A stretch of DNA of 64,000 nt from Kalaharituber pfeilii (Eukaryota > Ascomycota > Pezizomycetes > Pezizales > Pezizaceae), in assembly GCA_015179045.1 (NCBI GenBank), contig WHUZ01000025.1, positions 62,001 through 126,000 on the forward strand, given 5' to 3'. The position numbers and the translations under genes were made by a program. How positions within the stretch are numbered: the first letter of the stretch is position 1; every line of letters begins with the position of its first letter. The notes under the pieces are model-generated. The model had not been told where the DNA came from and ran no database searches. It worked only from the letters and a program-made list of their open reading frames with translations. Of the stretch, positions 1 to 10,155 are shown piece by piece.

Positions 1-894
1 TCGGATATATCTTGCCACGATAGTAATGGTACTATTTGTCAGGGCTTGAACAAATTCACGACCCACGCCAGTGCGAGGATTCTTAACCGATACATCAAAA
101 TATCGGGAAGCAACAGACCATAACATAAGTATTTCTCCATGAGTGAACTAGAAAAAAGTAGAAATAGCATCGGCATCAGGATCTCCACATTTCTTTTTTG
201 ATTTCCCGGTTTTCTTTGCAGTATCCTTGAGGTACTCAATCCCAGCTGGGTAACCAAGGTAGCAGCGAGCAAGGGTCTCAAAGCAACCGACAAGAATACC
301 TTGGATTTCAAGGGTAAGATCTTTAATGTACTGATATTCGCGGGCAACCTCAACCACGCCAGGAGTTTTTGGGGTGAGCAGGAGCAACAAGCTACGGATC
401 AAATCGTCTCCCGGAGCACGGACTTACATCGCCATAGCCCCCAGGGCGGCAAGCGATTAATGAAATAAAAAAAAAAAAAAAAGAGCACGGACTTTGACCG
501 TGATGATGCCAACAAGCCAGCGAACTTTCTGCATCCATTCCTCTCGAGTCTATAATTCCCATTAGCATTCTGCGTACTGTATCTACAGCTCATGTACTCC
601 AAGTGGTACTCTATTCTCCTTTGGGTATGGCTCCGGGAGGTATGGCCTGATGAATATGATACTTACAGTAGATGATTGAATCAAATCCAACAATTGACCA
701 GGGAGCCATTCTTTGAGGTTTGTTTTATTCCACACCACACATGCGGTACCCTCATAAGGGTCATCCCCACCGTCGGCCAGCCCTGGTTCAATCTTGACCT
801 TCACCCCTGGGCTGATTGCGGCATTGTCCTTCTTGAGGCAGTCGGAGGTACGACTGGGAGTTTCATTATAACTAGCCTTCCTTGGAGGTGCCAT
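1..894 (-). pseudogene. Unknown two-exon gene, left-arm copy, 5' part only
   Basis: Exon 1 runs from the ATG at 894 down to about 667. A GT-AG intron follows and exon 2 continues to the window edge. The protein starts MAPPRKASYNETPSRTSD; I do not recognise the family. Exon 2 is broken twice. A 57-bp retroelement tail is inserted at 426-482, and one base is missing near 165-170 relative to the right-arm copy, so the frame closes after DADAISTFF. The right-arm copy (33,010-35,930) lacks both lesions but has its own stop codon and insertion. The two copies therefore decayed independently after duplication. Confidence 0.7.
426..482 (+). mobile_element. A-type tail micro-insertion (57 bp)
   Basis: The insertion is only a retroelement 3' hairpin (ATCGC cata GCCC ... 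GGGC ggcaa GCGAT) followed by TAATGAAAT and poly(A). It is flanked by the 12-bp target duplication GAGCACGGACTT at 414-425 and 483-494. The right arm has the empty site near 33,410-33,425. It lies in exon 2 of the unknown minus-strand gene. Confidence 0.93.
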
Positions 895-1048
895 GGTAGG
901 CTTGATAGATGAGCAGGAATTAGAGTAGAGTAAGATAGCTAATTGGATGGGAGTACAGTGTTTTAGTTATCGTTGTGTAGGCTTCGCAACAGGGATGATG
1001 TTTGTGGATGGTTGTTGTCATTAACGTTAGGTAGGGGATCTTTATTTT

Positions 1049-1798
1049 TTAGGAAAAAAATAAAAATAAAAAAAATAAAAAAAAATGCGGCCGCCAAAAA
1101 TATGGCGGCCGACATGCCAAGGTGTCGGCCGCACTCAACCCCCTCATTTCGGGTGACTTTAGTTCCAGACTACGGCCAGAGGCCGAAAATAATAGTCTGG
1201 GCACGAGAACAGGGCCACTCATAATTCGGGCCAGTCGCCAATAGCCCTGTGCACAATTATGCTTAGGCCGAGCCACAGTAGTCTCGGACCACTCGGAACG
1301 TACACCTAGTTTCTTATCCCTAGCATAAGGGCACCTGTCATCCCCAGTGGACAATGAAAATTTCCTGATCATTGGAACTTCTCAGTGGAACAAACACTTT
1401 GTGATCCTCCTAGAGTAGCTTTGTAGGACGCTGTGAGTACACGTCTTGTTTTCCATTGCATAAAGCGTGACCGAATGGCCCGGAACACCATCATTTTCAA
1501 TTTGCCAACTCCCGCCATAGCCACCCCGCCTTCGAGGTACAACGTAGACATTATGCTCTGGCCTAGCAGCTATAGCGCAGTCACATATTTTGAACAAGTT
1601 TTGGGGCGAGCTTAGGACGATACGACACGTTGAGCTGATAGGAGAAAGCGGCGTGGTGGGATACCAGACAACGAAGAAATGGAGATTGTATAAAGTGAAG
1701 CCGGAGGGGAAGGATGACACCCTGCGCGGAGATTGGAGGGATGTAAGAGGTCGCCGACGAGGCTGGGAATTCGACAGCAAGCGACTTGGCGGATCCAA
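1049..1798 (-). pseudogene. Unknown ORF, left-arm copy, frame broken
   Basis: Two overlapping minus-strand frames (1,798-1,382 and 1,372-1,049) together match the single open frame at 32,068-32,724 in the right arm, so this copy is frameshifted near 1,375. The conserved peptide has a block around IENDGVPGHSVTLYAMENKT and a second around SLSTGDDRCPYARDKKLG. I recognise no family. It may not be a real gene; the only support is that the frame stays long in the other arm. Confidence 0.35.
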
Positions 1799-2034
1799 AT
1801 CTTAGGCCCGCGCCAAGACCCTAGAGGGGCATCCAGGACAGATGCGTAGTTTTTAAGGGTTAGCCGTAGCTGTCTGTATTCCCGTGATTGTTCTCTGGCC
1901 AACCTGCAGCTATGTTCAGGGAGGGCAGTGTGGTCTTTTTTCATTTTGGTTCACATAACCCCGCATACAAACTAGTCTCGTGCCCAGCATATAAGCTACA
2001 AGCGGTTGCAGTTGACAACACATGAAAGTCGGAA

Positions 2035-2092
2035 TTTTTTTTTTTTTTTTTTTTTTTTTTTATATCATTACTCGCGTGCCGCCCTATGGGCT
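2035..2092 (-). mobile_element. A-type tail micro-insertion (58 bp)
   Basis: On the minus strand the element is only AGCCCATAGGGCGGCACGCG followed by AGTAATGATAT and about 26 A. It therefore starts in the middle of the tail hairpin. The target duplication ATGAAAGTCGGAA is present at 2,022-2,034 and 2,093-2,105. The right arm keeps the uninterrupted site near 31,926-31,938. Confidence 0.93.
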
Positions 2093-2105
2093 ATGAAAGT
2101 CGGAA

Positions 2106-2500
2106 GCACACCAGGCGCGCGAGACTTCGAGCGTGGTGGATAGTGCACTCCAGCATGCAAATACGCAGGGTGTGTATGTATAAAGTTAAAGATAAAGTGA
2201 ACGCGAGGACAATTAGCTTTCAACAAGCCTTAATGTAACACTTATATACGTGCATATTTACCAGTTACCAAGAGCATGGGATTTCATACTGCACAGTTCA
2301 TGCCAAACGGGCCATACAAGTCATGCAATACCGTTCCCGCTAGGATTCCGGTATACATTACCTACCATACCGTCTCCAGCAGTGTAGGGCGCAACTGAAC
2401 AGCTCCTCTGCCACGCGCCCTTCATTCCTTTAAGCATCTTGCTTTTTTTTTCTGTCTCCTGTTATGTTCTCTAGCATAGATTATTCTTTTCTACATCCAT
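2106..2500. other. Intergenic, shared by both arms
   Basis: This stretch mirrors about 31,580-31,915 in the right arm. I see no supported gene or repeat in it. Together with 1,803-2,021 it separates the unknown ORF from an old retroelement tail. Confidence 0.5.
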
Positions 2501-2512
2501 AGACCTTGTGAC

Positions 2513-2815
2513 ATGCAAAACCTAGATATCGCACTTCCCCACGCCTACTTCCGCAGCTGCTGTTTTGCAGTGACCTCCCAGCTGAGCAGAGGTCCTTACT
2601 ACGCGAGCTTGCATCTACCGGCACGCTCACAACAGCTGATTGAACAGCTGAAATGGGTACGATGGGGACGGCGGTTGCAAATGCAAGATTCCGGGTGTCC
2701 TTTAGGTTTCATGTCCATTGTTTCCTTTATTGATAAGTATAGCTATCACCATAGCCCTTGGTTAGGACGGCACGTGATTGATGATATTAAAATAACACAA
2801 AAGAAGAAAAAGCCT
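2513..2815 (+). mobile_element. Old A-type retroelement 3' end, shared by both arms
   Basis: At 2,749-2,800 there is a diverged A-type tail: ATCAC cata GCCC ... ggacggcac GTGAT TGATGATATT, then an A-rich end. The outer stem reads ATCAC/GTGAT instead of CTCGC/GCGAG, so both sides changed together. The 108-residue open frame ending in this tail is probably the decayed 3' part of the element. It is mirrored at 31,193-31,567, so it predates the duplication. Confidence 0.6.
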
Positions 2816-3068
2816 TTTGTTAAGACTTTACACAAGTAGCTTCTAAAAACCGAAAATATGTATACGTACCAGAAGCACCCGAAACAATCAAAAGGTAATT
2901 GACCACCGGAACAATAGGGTAGCAACGCAGCTCAAGCAGTTCACATTAAATATTTCAGGTTTCCCTTACACAGAATCAAGCACAAGGATATGTTCCTTCG
3001 TTCCTATAAACTAACTGTTTTGTTATAGACCAGCAACCGAGTGATACCATTTTAACCTTGAATCGCCG

Positions 3069-3119
3069 TTTTTTTTCCTTTCACATTACCCGTTCGCCGC
3101 CCTGAGAGCTATGACAAGG
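3069..3119 (-). mobile_element. Old divergent A-type tail, shared by both arms
   Basis: On the minus strand it reads CTTGT cata gctctcagggc ggcga ACGGG TAATGTG then poly(A). CTTGT pairs with ACGGG through one U-A, one G-C, one C-G and two G-U pairs, so the stem survives strong sequence change. The same tail is at 30,914-30,967 in the right arm. Confidence 0.7.
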
Positions 3120-3817
3120 CTATAACAAAAGAAATAAAGGAAATACGAACAACCATGTAGCAATTCATGAGCATCGTTAGTAATATAAGCGGCTCCAATC
3201 CCCCGTTCATCTCCATCCGACTCTTCCCAGCGGAGAGCAGTTGTGTATTGATGGTTCAAATATACCTAGTTAGGCCAGAAAAATGACTGTATTTTGACCC
3301 AGACCTTAACCACCTCACACGAGTTCCCAATCTTCTCCTATGCTATTCAGGTTGTACGACACCAAACTTTCCCCTTCTGCCCTGAGCACATGAAAGCACC
3401 GGGTCATAAGGAGCTCTCCTAGCGTGAAGTTGTGGCTGCCGTATGCATTGTCGGATCCTGCTCGCTGCCGATATTCCAGTGGTCCATAAAGTTCGTTAAG
3501 AGGACAAATACCACCACTGAGCTGACCGAAGGTCCCCGCAGGACAACCACCTCAGGACGAGCGTTTGGAAGCGACTCCACAACCACAACGTCCCCCCCGC
3601 TGAAACCTACATAGATCGAAAGCTCTCGACGAGCTGAGTCTTTTGATCTAATTTTCTTTCCTAAATACCCGACACTGCAAATTTCCCCCCAGGGGTAAAA
3701 TTTCGAGGATCTTTCAGCTCACCACCACCGTTGCCACCCACATCGACCGCACCACCCCGGCGCCAAGCACCAGTAAACACCCACCGATAAGCAGACAACA
3801 GCCGAAAAGACAAAGAC

Positions 3818-5349
3818 ATGCCACGGAGGGGAGGATTCCCACCGCGACCCACCAGGCCCATCACGGTGCCCTGGGACGCCATGACTCGGGAGGGAAAAGA
3901 AACCTTTTTCAGGACCCTCGCCGAATACTGGAAACACTACTACTACGGGCCAAACGCCACAGACGAGCCGGAGAAGGGAGACTATCTTGGCGTCACCTTT
4001 ACGGATGACCCAACACACCCCGAAATCTGCCTCGCACCACCCGTACCACCGCTACCACCAACACCAACACTGCCACCGCCACCACCACAACAGACACTGG
4101 GGCTCAGCCCCATCACGTGTATCGACACCGCGCCAACGCCACCACCACCCATGTCACTCAGCCACGTGACACACATAGCGGAAGACCCCAAACCAGAAAC
4201 CCCCGGTCTCCAATACTACGAGCTACTACTAGAGGGATTTTGCTGATACCAGGGATTTATCAGGGATAAAGCCCTTAACATGTGGCACAACCCTGGGAAT
4301 AGCAAAAAATGCAATTGAGTTTTTGCTGCATCAGGGATACTCCAGGTTTTCTGCCTTTCGTGCCCAGCCGCTAACCTACTTATCTCACTGATGGCAACTC
4401 AATCCAAAGCTTACTAAGTCATAACTGCGAGTGTGCTATGACTACTACTACCAATTTGGACTGGTAACTAGTGTAACTGTAGGCCGTAGTGTAGGCCTTT
4501 GCTCCCATGAAAATGGAACACCTTTGAACTACGTGTATCATAACTCAACATTCTCAGACAATCCCTGATTTTTGGTTTACCGTGTGAATTAGTTCACTGA
4601 ATCGATCTCAGCTTTCAGAATGAAAATTGAATAAAAACTGGTGAAGATAGATGGGGCTCAAAAAGCGGTGGTTTTTAGGGATCCAGCCCTGGAAATCCAG
4701 TCCCAGGGATGAAATTCCTTCCGTAGGATTCTCTAGCGTGTGGCGCAGCCATCCCTGATAATCCCTGGAAACCATCCCTGGTGCCAGCAAAATCCCTCTA
4801 GTAACTGTCGGAGGAACCCCTCCCCGAGGCAGTAGCACCCAAGACTCCGACCCAAACGAGGAAGAGGAAAGGCAGACAGCCGTCGCCGCAAGAGCCATAC
4901 CAAGAAAAAAGACAGCTGAACGAGAAAGAAGCCAAGAGAATCGCCACCTCCCCTCTGGTCAACACGGTGGCCCCCCCAGCCGCCCCCACCCGATCCCCGA
5001 CCCCCGAACCAACACCGAGAGACCCACAGCCCCGCCGCCCCAAGACCGCAACCCCCCGTCCCAAGAACAACAGACAACCCCTGACCACAAAACACGGCGT
5101 CGTGATACACGGCGTCGCCCTGAGAAGAGACTTAGAAAAGGTCAGGAGATGGCTGGAGACAGACAATAAGGAATTAGGCAAGACTACGGGCATCCGATGG
5201 TTGCGGAAAAGACAATATTGATGGAGGAAGAGAAAAAGACAAGCTCGGTGGTATTGTATTTAGAGACACCGAAGGCTGCTGGGAAGGTCAGACTCGGGGG
5301 ACGATGGTTACGGACAGAGACCTACGAGCCAAATCGAGGAAGGAAATAG
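3818..5349 (+). pseudogene. Retroelement ORF1 (Gag-like), interrupted
   Basis: The start MPRRGGFPPRPTRP is followed by a Trp/Tyr-rich segment (about residues 25-50) and a proline-rich region containing LSPITC, a motif that recurs in the ORF1 at 50,773. The C-terminal block GVVIHGVALRRDLEKVRRWL...GIRWLRK is shared by all five ORF1 copies here. Such a protein would be expected to bind element RNA; this is inference from its position before a LINE-type tail, since I see no CCHC zinc knuckle. A MITE splits the frame at 4,229-4,801 and a one-base shift lies near 5,205-5,220, so this copy is dead. Confidence 0.75.
4229..4801. mobile_element. TA-target MITE inside the retroelement ORF1 (573 bp)
   Basis: Perfect terminal inverted repeats CTAGAGGGATTTTGCTG start at 4,229 and end at 4,801, flanked by TA on both sides. 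No transposase is encoded. Subterminal copies of a CAGGGAT-like motif recur inside. It interrupts ORF1 and must be younger than that retroelement. Confidence 0.88.
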
Positions 5350-5528
5350 GCAGGCTCGGTAGACCTCCTTTCACCCGCATCACGTTGGAGTAACAGCGGG
5401 CAATACTTGTATTTAGTCCTTAGTCAGTTTTTTCCTTAGTGCTAGTTTTTATATATACCTCGCCATAGCCCATAGGGCGGCATGCGAGTAATGAAATTAA
5501 AAAAAAAAAATAAAAAACTGAGCTGACC

Positions 5529-5967
5529 AGTGTTCTGATCCACAGCTGCTATGATATTCTGGTCAAGCAGAATCATTATCTTTTTAGATAGATATACAGG
5601 TGAAATATAGAGCCTTCATTTGATACTGCTTTGAAAGTAATAGTATTGCAATTACATGTTGTGCTGCGGATGTAAAAATTGTATATCTCAGCAGGCCATA
5701 AAAAAGCTCAACTTTCGCAGGCCTATTTGCACATAGAAACAGGTATCACAGTCTACTCACCCCCCTCCGCCCACGCCAGGACCTCTAGGGGGATGTCTCC
5801 TTCACTTTTTCATGTGGTATGCGAGTAGACTGATTTTTAGATGGACCAGTCCTCTTGTTTTGTTTACATAACTCTGCATACAAGCTACCAGCCCATGGTA
5901 GAGAGGATGAACTAGTTTATTTGCACAGCGTCAAGTCTACTCAGAACAAGAGCTAATAATACATATT
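5529..5967. other. Intergenic, mirrored in the right arm
   Basis: This stretch mirrors 30,066-30,500. It includes a degenerate B-type tail near 5,862-5,912 (partner 30,128-30,171). No gene is supported apart from the gene-family fragment beginning at 5,576. Confidence 0.5.
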
Positions 5968-6643
5968 GGGTGCCTTCCGCTAAGGATTTATGTGAAATTC
6001 AAACCAAATTTTACCAGGGTACATTTCCACTGCAAGCAGGGGGTAGTTTCTCTAAGCTCTTGGACGCGAGTAAATAATAAATCAAGAAAACATTTTGTTT
6101 ATGCAGACATTACACCTTAAATGCAGAAATTATGAGCCAATGAACAAGCTGTCAATCTCACCACAAAAGACAACAGGAGCTCCCAAGCACCAAGAGAGAG
6201 CACTAGGTCTTAAGAAATAGCAGTCAAGTTCCGCTGGCAAGCACTAGGCAGCAGTCAGGTATTAATGTATCTGAAAAGTGAAAGAGTAGAGGAGGCTGAA
6301 CTGTCGGAGTAAAAATTTCTAGCTAGAGCATAAGAATGCGTTACTGGATATTACATATGCAAGCAGGAATAGGTGCAAATGATGCAAATGTGAATTTAAA
6401 TATCCTCTATGTGGTATAGTTATTGTAGACTATGCTACTTCAGCAGTAGTGTACTCTAACTAACTGCTTTTGAAATTTATTGTTTATTGTTTATTCAAGT
6501 GAGTATTTTGAAAGGGGGGGGGTACCCCTCTTTCAAAAAATTGTTTCGAACGCTCTACCAAACAATAAAACAGGGATACGGACCCCGGTTTTATTTCAAA
6601 GCAGGGGTTTAAATTTCACATAAATCCTTAGCGGAAGGCACCC
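5968..6643. mobile_element. MITE with ATT target duplication (676 bp)
   Basis: Terminal inverted repeats of about 30 bp begin GGGTGCCTTCCGCTAAGGAT and are the reverse complement at 6,643. ATT lies on both sides (5,965-5,967 and 6,644-6,646), and the right arm has a single ATT at the matching site near 30,068. There is no coding capacity. A 3-bp target and GGG ends would fit a Harbinger-like mobiliser, but this is inference. Confidence 0.85.
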
Positions 6644-6871
6644 ATTATACCTTCGCTACCATCTTCCTTCAACATGAGAGACTGCTAGAATCTCGATTTT
6701 ATTTTCTAACAGTTACACTTATACGAGAGAATGCCCGCTCGCTACGCTCGCAATGGGGGCAGAGCGTGCGGCGGGAGCTGAGGAAGAGCTTGCGACACTC
6801 GCGACCGGGATTAGGGGCTTTGGTGCTGTCACGGAGTAGTAAATATACTTTTTCAGCCGCTTGCACACATA

Positions 6872-6941
6872 CAGTCTAACCTTGCTATACCGGACAAAAA
6901 GTGCCAGATTTTTACTCGTCCGGTATAGCAAGGTTAGACTG
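6872..6941. mobile_element. Palindromic MITE (70 bp)
   Basis: It is almost a perfect palindrome: CAGTCTAACCTTGCTATACC at the left end is repeated inverted at the right end with about 20 bp between. TA flanks both sides. The same terminal sequence family bounds the element at 10,272-12,978 and begins the fragment at 13,068. Confidence 0.88.
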
Positions 6942-6984
6942 TACTTACTGAGAGACCCCACTCGCTTCGCTCGGGGGTCTATAC

Positions 6985-7075
6985 AACTGCTGGGGAGGGT
7001 GACGCACCTAGGGAAGTGACGCGCCTAGGGGGTGACGTGCCTAGAGGGGTGATGCGCCCTGGGAGGTGACATCAA
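6985..7075. repeat. Tandem 16-17 bp repeat, about five units
   Basis: Imperfect units of GGTGACGCGCCTAGGG follow each other. They lie inside the left-arm insertion. Confidence 0.8.
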
Positions 7076-7326
7076 GAGGAGAAAAACTGATAGAGGTGTA
7101 CAAACACCGAAGGATAGCACTGTATTATCAAGACCCGCACCTTTAAAATTGATCTCTACCCTTAGATGTCACATTCCTATCTGGAAACTCACCTCCCTCC
7201 GCTGCAGTCATATTTACAACAACTATATCTGTCAACTTTATCTAATCAACTTCTCTAACTAAAATCTCACCACTACGCTCACTATCTCTTCTAAACTTCC
7301 ACTTTCCAGTTGCCCACCCATTAGCT

Positions 7327-7542
7327 ACAACTTGCTGAATCACTTGCTGAATTTCCCGCTGAATAGCCTGCTGAATCGCTTGTTAAATTGGCTGCAGAAT
7401 CTCCTGAATCCCCTGCTGAATCCCCTGCCGAATCCCTTGCTGAATCCCCCGCTAAAGTGCCTGCTGAATCCTCCGCTAAAGTGCTTGCTGAATCCCCTAC
7501 CGAATCACTTGCCGAATCGCTTGTAGAACTACATGCTGAACT
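7327..7542. repeat. Tandem 15-bp repeat, about 14 units
   Basis: Imperfect units of the type CTGCTGAATCCCCTG fill this stretch. The unit length is a multiple of three, so one frame reads as a Leu-Leu-Asn-Pro-Leu repeat of 64 codons. I see no sign that it is translated. Confidence 0.85.
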
Positions 7543-8044
7543 TGTTTGTTGAACTTTCTAACTCATCTGCTAAGCTGCTAGTTAGCTCACGTAATGAATT
7601 GCTTGCTGAACCCTTCACTGAATCGTATAGTGCATTCTCAATCAAGTTCCTCAAGTAGCAAGTTTAGTAGAGTACAACCCGATAACCTATAATTTTTTCA
7701 GTATTAATATAGTAGTGCCAATGGAATAAAGTGACTCTTACCTTCGCATTGTCAAGTTGCGGAGTTGTAAAGGGGTGAAGGTGAGGAGGTAGTTTTAAGA
7801 TAGATTTATTCTTAATTCAGGAGAATATCATAGTAGTCAAGCTATCTTTATTTCGATTCGTATGTGGGCAAGACTTACTCAAGTTGACACAGATTTTGCA
7901 CAGTTTTATTAAATGTGCTGATCAGCAGCCACTTTTCGAGGTCATGGCTACAAAGTATAGAAATCTATTGGCCCGATAAGAGAGGAGGCCCAAGTTATTC
8001 TCGAAAATTTTTATCTCAGTACTATATAGATTTTTATCTCAGTA

Positions 8045-8857
8045 CTATATAGATGCTCGTAGGTCTGCGGCTACGATCAGTGCATCAAGCCACGACGGGC
8101 CGCCAACGAATCCTGTATTAACCACAATTCTTCCACCACGAGTATCCCTGTCACTCCCCTGACAGTAGCTATTCACCAACAGGTTCAGGATTACATTACA
8201 ATCAGCAACTGTAAAGTGCAGGAACCCTTTATATCCCCAATGAAAATATGCAGAAAACATGTCACCAGCTGCGTTTTTCATATTTCCAAACTTAGCCAGC
8301 CCAGTGGTCCCCGGCGTATTAAGTACACCCTGAACCTCGAAGACCCAACATGCCCAAGGGATGAATCTTGAAATCTGTTCATCATGGGCCCAAGTGCCTG
8401 AATCATAGCATTTCCCCCAGGCTATGTGACCATTTATACCTCCCGAGACTTCAAACCATGTAGCACGACGAAGAATATCGCGAGTTTCAACCTGCGACGA
8501 GTAAGTGGCCTCTGCAGCCCTTTCTTCAACAGTCTGAATGTCAGACATGATACCCGCTAAATTTGCGTACTTGTCCCACTCGTCAGTCGGGATCGTGAGG
8601 AGAGCTCCACTGTCATTGAGCGTTTTCCAGTTCAGGGGCCCAGTATCGGCCTCCATCACGTCAAGAACATGTTTAATGCGAGTGTCATCGACAGCGCTAA
8701 CACCTGAGGGGCCGAAATTGTTCACTTCATTAGGTGTTGGCAAAGCATTCGTCACGCCTGCTACTAGAGAAACCAGCAGAGTTGCGGCGTCGAGGACTAT
8801 GCCATAAAAGTTAGTCATCACATGGTCAAATGGTAAAATATTACGACCTCGTGTCAT
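8045..8857 (-). CDS. Probably secreted protein, hypervariable C-terminal half, left-arm copy
   Basis: The frame opens at 8,857, but the second Met (8,818) begins a better secretion signal: MTNFYGIVLDAATLLVSLVA, then a likely cut near Asn-Ala-Leu-Pro. The middle (to residue 119) is identical to the right-arm copy at protein level. From residue 120 on about 42 residues differ, while blocks such as GTWAHDEQIS and NSYCQGSDRDTRGG stay identical. The C-terminal pattern ADCN...YCQGSDRDTRGG recalls Ecp2/Hce2-like secreted fungal proteins; this is weak inference. A 1.3-kb insertion replaces the last codons, so this copy ends early. The conserved upstream region holds a TATA box near 9,071-9,078. Role unknown; effector or self/non-self recognition are possibilities. 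Confidence 0.72.
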   Translation of the reverse strand: MTRGRNILPFDHVMTNFYGIVLDAATLLVSLVAGVTNALPTPNEVNNFGPSGVSAVDDTRIKHVLDVMEADTGPLNWKTLNDSGALLTIPTDEWDKYANLAGIMSDIQTVEERAAEATYSSQVETRDILRRATWFEVSGGINGHIAWGKCYDSGTWAHDEQISRFIPWACWVFEVQGVLNTPGTTGLAKFGNMKNAAGDMFSAYFHWGYKGFLHFTVADCNVILNLLVNSYCQGSDRDTRGGRIVVNTGFVGGPSWLDALIVAADLRASI

Positions 8858-9070
8858 TGAACATACTCTTCATATTGACCCAAAATGCTTCTCAAATGTG
8901 CTAGAGGAACGCAAACGAGGATATAGTCCACCGTAGTCTGGCAGCCGAAAGGTAGGCGGTTCTCTTGCGCAGCGTTGCGTTGTAAAAGGAGCTTGATGAG
9001 AGTGAGAAGGGGGCTGCTGTTATTGAAGCTGGCTTCGGGAGGCAGGAAGGAATTGAGGGAGATCTTTGGT

Positions 9071-9078
9071 ATTTTATA
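9071..9078 (-). promoter_or_regulatory. TATA box upstream of the secreted-protein gene (left copy)
   Basis: TATAAAAT on the minus strand lies about 250 bp before the second Met of the gene and is followed by a pyrimidine-rich stretch typical of fungal transcription starts. The surrounding sequence matches that before the right-arm copy. Confidence 0.5.
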
Positions 9079-9180
9079 ATCCTAAACTGATGCTGCCGCC
9101 ATTGTTTGTAAAGCCGTTGGTAACTAACCTCGACCATCAGAGCTAAAAGGTCAAGCAGGGTACCTAGAAATTCGATGTTT

Positions 9181-9417
9181 TCAATATCCCATCCCCTTAA
9201 TTGCTTCCCTTGCTTTGATTACTTCTACCTTAACCATCCCGTGTGGGGGTCGGATGACACTTAGGTTGTTATAGGTACCTGCTATCATCTGCAAGTTGGG
9301 TAATCGTTGTACAATCGCCCATTCCAGTGTGAAGCAAATATATTGATCAGCCGATTCGGGCGTTGGGCCACCGCTGTGCCACATGCGCCTAGGTTTAGAC
9401 ACTACTGTGCCACACAA
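9181..9417 (-). CDS. Short ORF of 78 codons, left-arm copy, unknown
   Basis: The frame is open in both arms (partner 28,622-28,858) with only three residue differences. The C-terminal part QMIAGTYNNLSVIRPPH looks protein-like but matches no family I know. It ends in front of the secreted-protein gene on the same strand and may be a fragment of a longer lost gene. Confidence 0.3.
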   Translation of the reverse strand: MCGTVVSKPRRMWHSGGPTPESADQYICFTLEWAIVQRLPNLQMIAGTYNNLSVIRPPHGMVKVEVIKAREAIKGMGY

Positions 9418-9632
9418 GGCTCAGTTTGGGTAGACTACGATGCCATCTGACTACTGAGCAAATGAAGTAGTCCTATTCGAGTAGTCCTATTCGAGTAGTC
9501 CACTTCGAGTAGGGTATCATATATCACCTCTCATTATGATTTCTTATTGAAAAACCAACGTCACAGACTCTATTTTTTTTTTTTTTTTTTAATATTACTC
9601 GCATGCCGCCTGTAAGGCTATGGCGAGGTTTA

Positions 9633-9636
<4 letters not shown>

Positions 9637-9667
<31 letters not shown>

Positions 9668-10155
9668 TTCACGTGACCCCGCTTGTACCGTATTAACTCA
9701 CATAAAAGCAAGAAAACAAACGCGCGCTAGTTGGGTCTTGTCAGACCTCTCAGTGCCAGTGCGCGTGTATCACGCACGGGCACGTAATGATCCCCGAATT
9801 ACCGCGATGCTAACCTCAACACCACGGAGATTGATATTATGAAGGAAATGCGAAAAACGTAATGCGCAAATGCGCAAATGCGTCGCAGTCGCACAATGGC
9901 TATAGGAGCTACATAGTGAATTAGCGAGTATCACTAGTCAAGTGTCTTTTTGGCCTGGGGACGGTAATCTCTGCGCTTACTACCTCCGTTACAGAGTAGA
10001 GAAGCTGGACATTAGCCGTGCTTAGTAATGCCAAGATTGCACGGAGAGCGCGCTAGCGCGAGTGATGGCGCCTGAGTCCTGCCAAGACCGAACTAGCGCG
10101 CGTTTGTTTTCTTGCTCTTATGTGAGTTAATACGGTAGCTGTTCGCCATGGCAGA
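9637..10155 (-). mobile_element. B-type tail micro-insertion carrying a nested MITE
   Basis: Target duplication CGAGGTTTATCTT lies at 9,624-9,636 and 10,156-10,168. Without the MITE the insertion is about 70 bp: TGCCATGGCGAACAGC, GCGGGGTCACGTGAAAT and a run of about 29 A on the minus strand. The right arm lacks it. Confidence 0.88.
9688..10135. mobile_element. TA-target MITE (448 bp) inside the B-type tail
   Basis: Terminal inverted repeats of about 50 bp begin CCGTATTAACTCACATAA and include an AACAAACGCGCGCTAGTT block. TA lies on both sides. There is no coding region. A core stretch around CACTAGTCAAGTGT also occurs near 22,575-22,600. Confidence 0.88.

Larger units (their letters stand above)
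3528..5516 (+). mobile_element. ORF1-only non-LTR retroelement with A-type tail
   Basis: The whole insertion is flanked by ACTGAGCTGACC at 3,516-3,527 and 5,517-5,528, and the right arm has the empty site near 30,504-30,515. It is 1,989 bp, or about 1,415 bp without a nested 573-bp MITE. It holds about 290 bp of leader, an ORF1 reading frame, about 110 bp of 3' sequence, the A-type hairpin and an A-rich end. There is no reverse transcriptase. Four other elements in the window (18,502; 20,909; 27,946; 50,773) have the same ORF1-to-tail arrangement. Confidence 0.88.
3315..5576 (-). pseudogene. C-terminal fragment of a repeated gene family, split by a retroelement
   Basis: The minus strand encodes the end of the family seen best at 63,065-64,000. 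Recognisable parts are ILLDQNIIAAVDQNTG, then FTLGELLMTRCFHVLRAEGE, ending GEDWELV and stop at 3,315-3,317. An ORF1-only retroelement (3,528-5,516) interrupts it. The right-arm partner at 30,456-30,716 is uninterrupted. The N-terminal part of the family is missing here. Family function is unknown. Confidence 0.7.
6722..8056. mobile_element. Left-arm-specific insertion that truncates the secreted-protein gene
   Basis: The right arm runs straight from the end of the secreted-protein gene into its 3' flank. Here about 1.33 kb separates the last codons: the original ending (Tyr-Lys-Cys-Asn-Cys, stop) is stranded at about 6,700-6,721. The insertion carries a 16-bp tandem array, a 15-bp tandem array, a 70-bp palindromic MITE, and a tandem duplication of ttttatctcagtactatata at its right end. 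I could not define its termini or target duplication, so the class is unknown. Confidence 0.7.

Noticed and set aside
7332..7526. 64-codon open frame of Leu-Leu-Asn-Pro-Leu repeats
   Set aside because: It is the translation of a 15-bp minisatellite; there is no promoter, splice or conserved context.
9855..9990. Possible tRNA-derived SINE core inside the MITE
   Set aside because: No A and B boxes or cloverleaf could be made out; similarity to 22,500-22,620 is limited to a short core.
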